Positions 61,841 to 64,000 of a DNA stretch of 64,000 nucleotides are shown piece after piece; position 1 is the stretch's first letter, and every line of letters starts with the position of its first letter. The notes under the pieces were generated by a model. That model ran no database searches, had not been told where the DNA came from, and saw only the letters and a list, made by a program, of their open reading frames with translations. The DNA is from Litorilinea aerophila (GTDB lineage Bacteria; Chloroflexota; Anaerolineae; Caldilineales; Caldilineaceae), in contig NZ_VIGC02000001.1 of assembly GCF_006569185.2 (NCBI RefSeq), positions 1-64,000 on the forward strand, given 5' to 3'. The translations under genes and the position numbers were made by a program.

Positions 61841-64000
61841 ATGAATGTATTCCCATTTTCAACGCCTGTCCATGCCGGCAGCGAGCAACCCCCAGGATTC
61901 TCGCGCCGAAATGTACGCCAGACGCTCCTGGCATGGCTGGGCGTGGGCCTGTTCTTTCTGTTGGGCAGCCTGATGCACACGCCATCGCTCCGGGCAGCCC
62001 CGGCACCCCAGGAGCCCCCCCCTCCGCCCCAGGCCATTCTGCCGGGACAGTACGTCTTTGCCGAAATGACCGCCGGAACCAGCACCCGCTATGTAGTCGA
62101 CCTCCCTGAGGCCGGAACCTATCTGGTCACGCCGGTGGAGGAGGCAGAGGTCCCCGTTTTTGACCTGCTGGCCACGGACGCCACCGGTACCGAGATCTAC
62201 AGCGCCCCCCTGGCCAACGCGGAGCTGGCCGCCGAAGCTGGCCCCCTGACTCTGGAATTTACTGCCAATCAAGATGGGCTGCTGGCCTTCGTGGTTCTGG
62301 GCCCCATGGGCGCCCTGAGCCCGGATCCGGCCCAGCCGAACGTCCTGACGGCCGGTTCGTTCTACGCCGAAAATGAACCGGATGGCCCCCGCTACGGCAC
62401 CCTGGTCATCCCCGCCACAGACTATCCCCAGGAGGTTCTGCTCTACGTGGGGGTGGACGAAGGGACCAGCTGGCAGATCACCGTCGACGGTGGCGCGCTG
62501 GGGACGTTTCAGCTCAACACGGCCCAGGAAAACCTGCTCCGCTTCTGGAGCCAGGGCGGGGAGTATCCCCTGGCGCTGACGCCAGAGGATTCCCCCGGCA
62601 GCCGCCTGTTGGTAGTCCCCTTCCTCGGCGGACCGCCCCCGGCTGTCCCGCTGGATACGCCCCTGGCCGCTGAGGTTCGGGCCGGCACATCCGAAGCCCT
62701 CTACCAGATTTCCCTGGACAGCATCTACACGGTGTTGACCGCCACGCTGGACGCGCCGGGCGATAGCTGGAACCTGACCCTGTTGGACCGGTTGGTGGAC
62801 GGAGCAGTCAACGCCGGCGGCAGTGGCCAGCTCACCCTGACGGAGCTCCTGCCGGGCACCTATTACCTGTGGGTCCAGGCCCCGACCGCGGTGGATAGTG
62901 CCCAGCCCTTCACCCTGACTGTGACCGGCGCGGCCGGCGACCCCATCCCGCGGCTGGAGAACCAGGCGGCCGCCCCAGGTGAATTTGCCGAGGGCGAGGA
63001 GCAACACACCTACTGGCTGTCGGTTCCCCAGGCAGGCAGCCTGATCACCCTGTCCCTCCAGGTGGAAAGCCCGGACGTGAATTACACGATCCAGGCGGGT
63101 CTCCAGCCCGGTGCGCCCCTCTGGCGTGGAGAGGACGACGCTCCCCTGCGCTTTGTGGCGCCCCGGCCAGGCACCTACCTGGTGGACGTGCTCAGCAACG
63201 GCACCCCCGGCCCCTACACCCTCCTGGCTGAGGTGGCTGATCCGGTCGTAGCCCTGGATCCGGCCGCGCCTACCTGGGACCAGATCGGCCCAGGGGAAAC
63301 TGCCTTCTACCGCCTGACGGTGGATGCGCCTGACCAGCTCCTCACCGTCATCCTGGTGGGCAACCCTGCCGCAGAGCTGGACCTGGCGGTCACGTGGGTG
63401 GACCCGGACACGGGCCAGCTCCAGACGGCCTCCTCGACGGGCGAAGGCTCGGTGGAAGTGGTCAGCCAGAGCCGAACGGTGCCAGGCATCTACCAGGTGG
63501 CCGTGCAGGCCGGCGCGGTGGGCGGGCCATACCTGTTGATGGTCCGCCTGGAGGATCCCTCACTGCTGGGCAGCCAGTGGGCCATCGAGGCCACGGCCAG
63601 CAGCCAATATGGCGAGACCAGCTATTCGGCCACCCAGGCTACCGGCGCACCGGACACCCCCGTCCCCGGCGACTTCCCCACGGCCTGGGCCCCCGAGAAC
63701 CCGGACGACGGCCTGCAAACCCTGGAGCTGCGCTACGCCCACCCGGTGTTCCCGACAGCCATCCGGATTTATGAAACCTACAATCCGGGAGCCGTCGTGG
63801 CAGTGGAGGCGTACAACGGGGAAGCGGACGAATGGGTCACCCTGTGGTCCGGCCAGGATCCCAGCCAGGAGGCGCCCGCGGCCTTCAGTCCCCCCATCAC
63901 CCCGACCGACTTCGCCACCGACCGGCTGCGCCTCACCCTGGACACAGACGTGGTGCCCGGCTGGAATGAAATCGACGCGGTCCAATTGATCGGCCGCCCG
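61841..64000 (+). CDS. Secreted multidomain protein, N-terminal part (runs off window)
   Basis: ATG 61841 (GGAGGAG 11 nt upstream) opens a frame with no stop in the 720 codons to the window edge. After a basic N-terminus a hydrophobic helix (about residues 29-45) ends near SLRAAPA, a signal peptide or anchor, followed by PQEPPPPPQ. Repeated beta domains of about 100-120 residues follow, resembling bacterial pre-peptidase C-terminal (PPC) domains: PGTYYLWVQAPTAVDSAQPF, PGTYLVDVLSNGTPGPYTL and PGIYQVAVQAGAVGGPYLL. The last visible part (ATASSQYGETSYSATQATGA ... IRIYETYNPGAVVAVEAYNG) resembles a discoidin-like domain common in Chloroflexota. The catalytic or binding function probably lies beyond the window. 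Confidence 0.85.
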   Translation, partial: MNVFPFSTPVHAGSEQPPGFSRRNVRQTLLAWLGVGLFFLLGSLMHTPSLRAAPAPQEPPPPPQAILPGQYVFAEMTAGTSTRYVVDLPEAGTYLVTPVEEAEVPVFDLLATDATGTEIYSAPLANAELAAEAGPLTLEFTANQDGLLAFVVLGPMGALSPDPAQPNVLTAGSFYAENEPDGPRYGTLVIPATDYPQEVLLYVGVDEGTSWQITVDGGALGTFQLNTAQENLLRFWSQGGEYPLALTPEDSPGSRLLVVPFLGGPPPAVPLDTPLAAEVRAGTSEALYQISLDSIYTVLTATLDAPGDSWNLTLLDRLVDGAVNAGGSGQLTLTELLPGTYYLWVQAPTAVDSAQPFTLTVTGAAGDPIPRLENQAAAPGEFAEGEEQHTYWLSVPQAGSLITLSLQVESPDVNYTIQAGLQPGAPLWRGEDDAPLRFVAPRPGTYLVDVLSNGTPGPYTLLAEVADPVVALDPAAPTWDQIGPGETAFYRLTVDAPDQLLTVILVGNPAAELDLAVTWVDPDTGQLQTASSTGEGSVEVVSQSRTVPGIYQVAVQAGAVGGPYLLMVRLEDPSLLGSQWAIEATASSQYGETSYSATQATGAPDTPVPGDFPTAWAPENPDDGLQTLELRYAHPVFPTAIRIYETYNPGAVVAVEAYNGEADEWVTLWSGQDPSQEAPAAFSPPITPTDFATDRLRLTLDTDVVPGWNEIDAVQLIGRP

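Overview
The window is a GC-rich, gene-dense bacterial chromosome segment with no rRNA. I infer Chloroflexota, probably Caldilineae or an Anaerolineae relative. The reasons are long arrays of GT-C membrane glycosyltransferases with C-terminal beta-sandwich modules, a MoxR/DUF58/DUF4129 cluster, a System I cytochrome c maturation cluster, and large secreted proteins with PPC-like and discoidin-like domains. No marker gene for direct taxonomic placement is present, so this is an inference.

Layout. 0.3-6 kb: plsX, a NERD-like membrane protein, radC (minus), an unknown gene, a DtxR/MntR-type regulator with a consensus promoter and a palindrome at its 5' end, a small sulfotransferase and a membrane-anchored Trm112-like protein. 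6-9.3 kb (minus): a siroheme operon (cbiX-cobA-sirC), preceded by a leader with a Cys-rich small ORF, a predicted three-way-junction structure and a strong promoter. 9.3-13.3 kb (minus): DUF4129 protein, DUF58 protein, MoxR ATPase. 13.5-14.5 kb: an LPXTG-like surface protein and tRNA-Arg(CCT). 14.7-23 kb: acyl-CoA dehydrogenase, an MrfA-type helicase carrying an HNH domain, rsfS with an apparent CTG start, thiolase, malate synthase and an unknown gene under a perfect consensus promoter. 23.3-29.7 kb: cytochrome c maturation genes (ccmE, a dihaem protein, ccmH, ccmG, ccmF, a CcmI-like zinc-ribbon protein). 30-35.3 kb: TetR regulator plus a MacB-like ABC export system whose permease is an internal duplication. 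35.7-53.2 kb: seven consecutive plus-strand membrane proteins, mostly GT-C glycosyltransferases joined by ATGA overlaps. 53.5-61.2 kb (minus): two more GT-C enzymes, a GT2 polyprenyl-phosphate glycosyltransferase that probably supplies their lipid-linked sugars, and a PEP-utilising-like protein that lacks its catalytic histidine. 61.8-64 kb: the first 720 codons of a secreted multidomain protein that runs off the window.

The most interesting signal is an interspersed imperfect palindrome of about 85-100 bp present in seven copies (333, 9078, 40566, 45133, 50905, 53425, 61219). Two copies lie in frame inside GT-C genes, adding about 30 residues to inter-helix loops, as Rickettsia palindromic elements do. 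One forms the downstream edge of a gene and touches its stop codon. One is expanded by eleven tandem 28-bp hairpin-forming units and lies in the predicted 5' leader of the PEP-like gene. At least two other repeat types (a GGCGCAAAG array family and a GGGGCGAATC palindrome family) occupy most of the remaining intergenic space.
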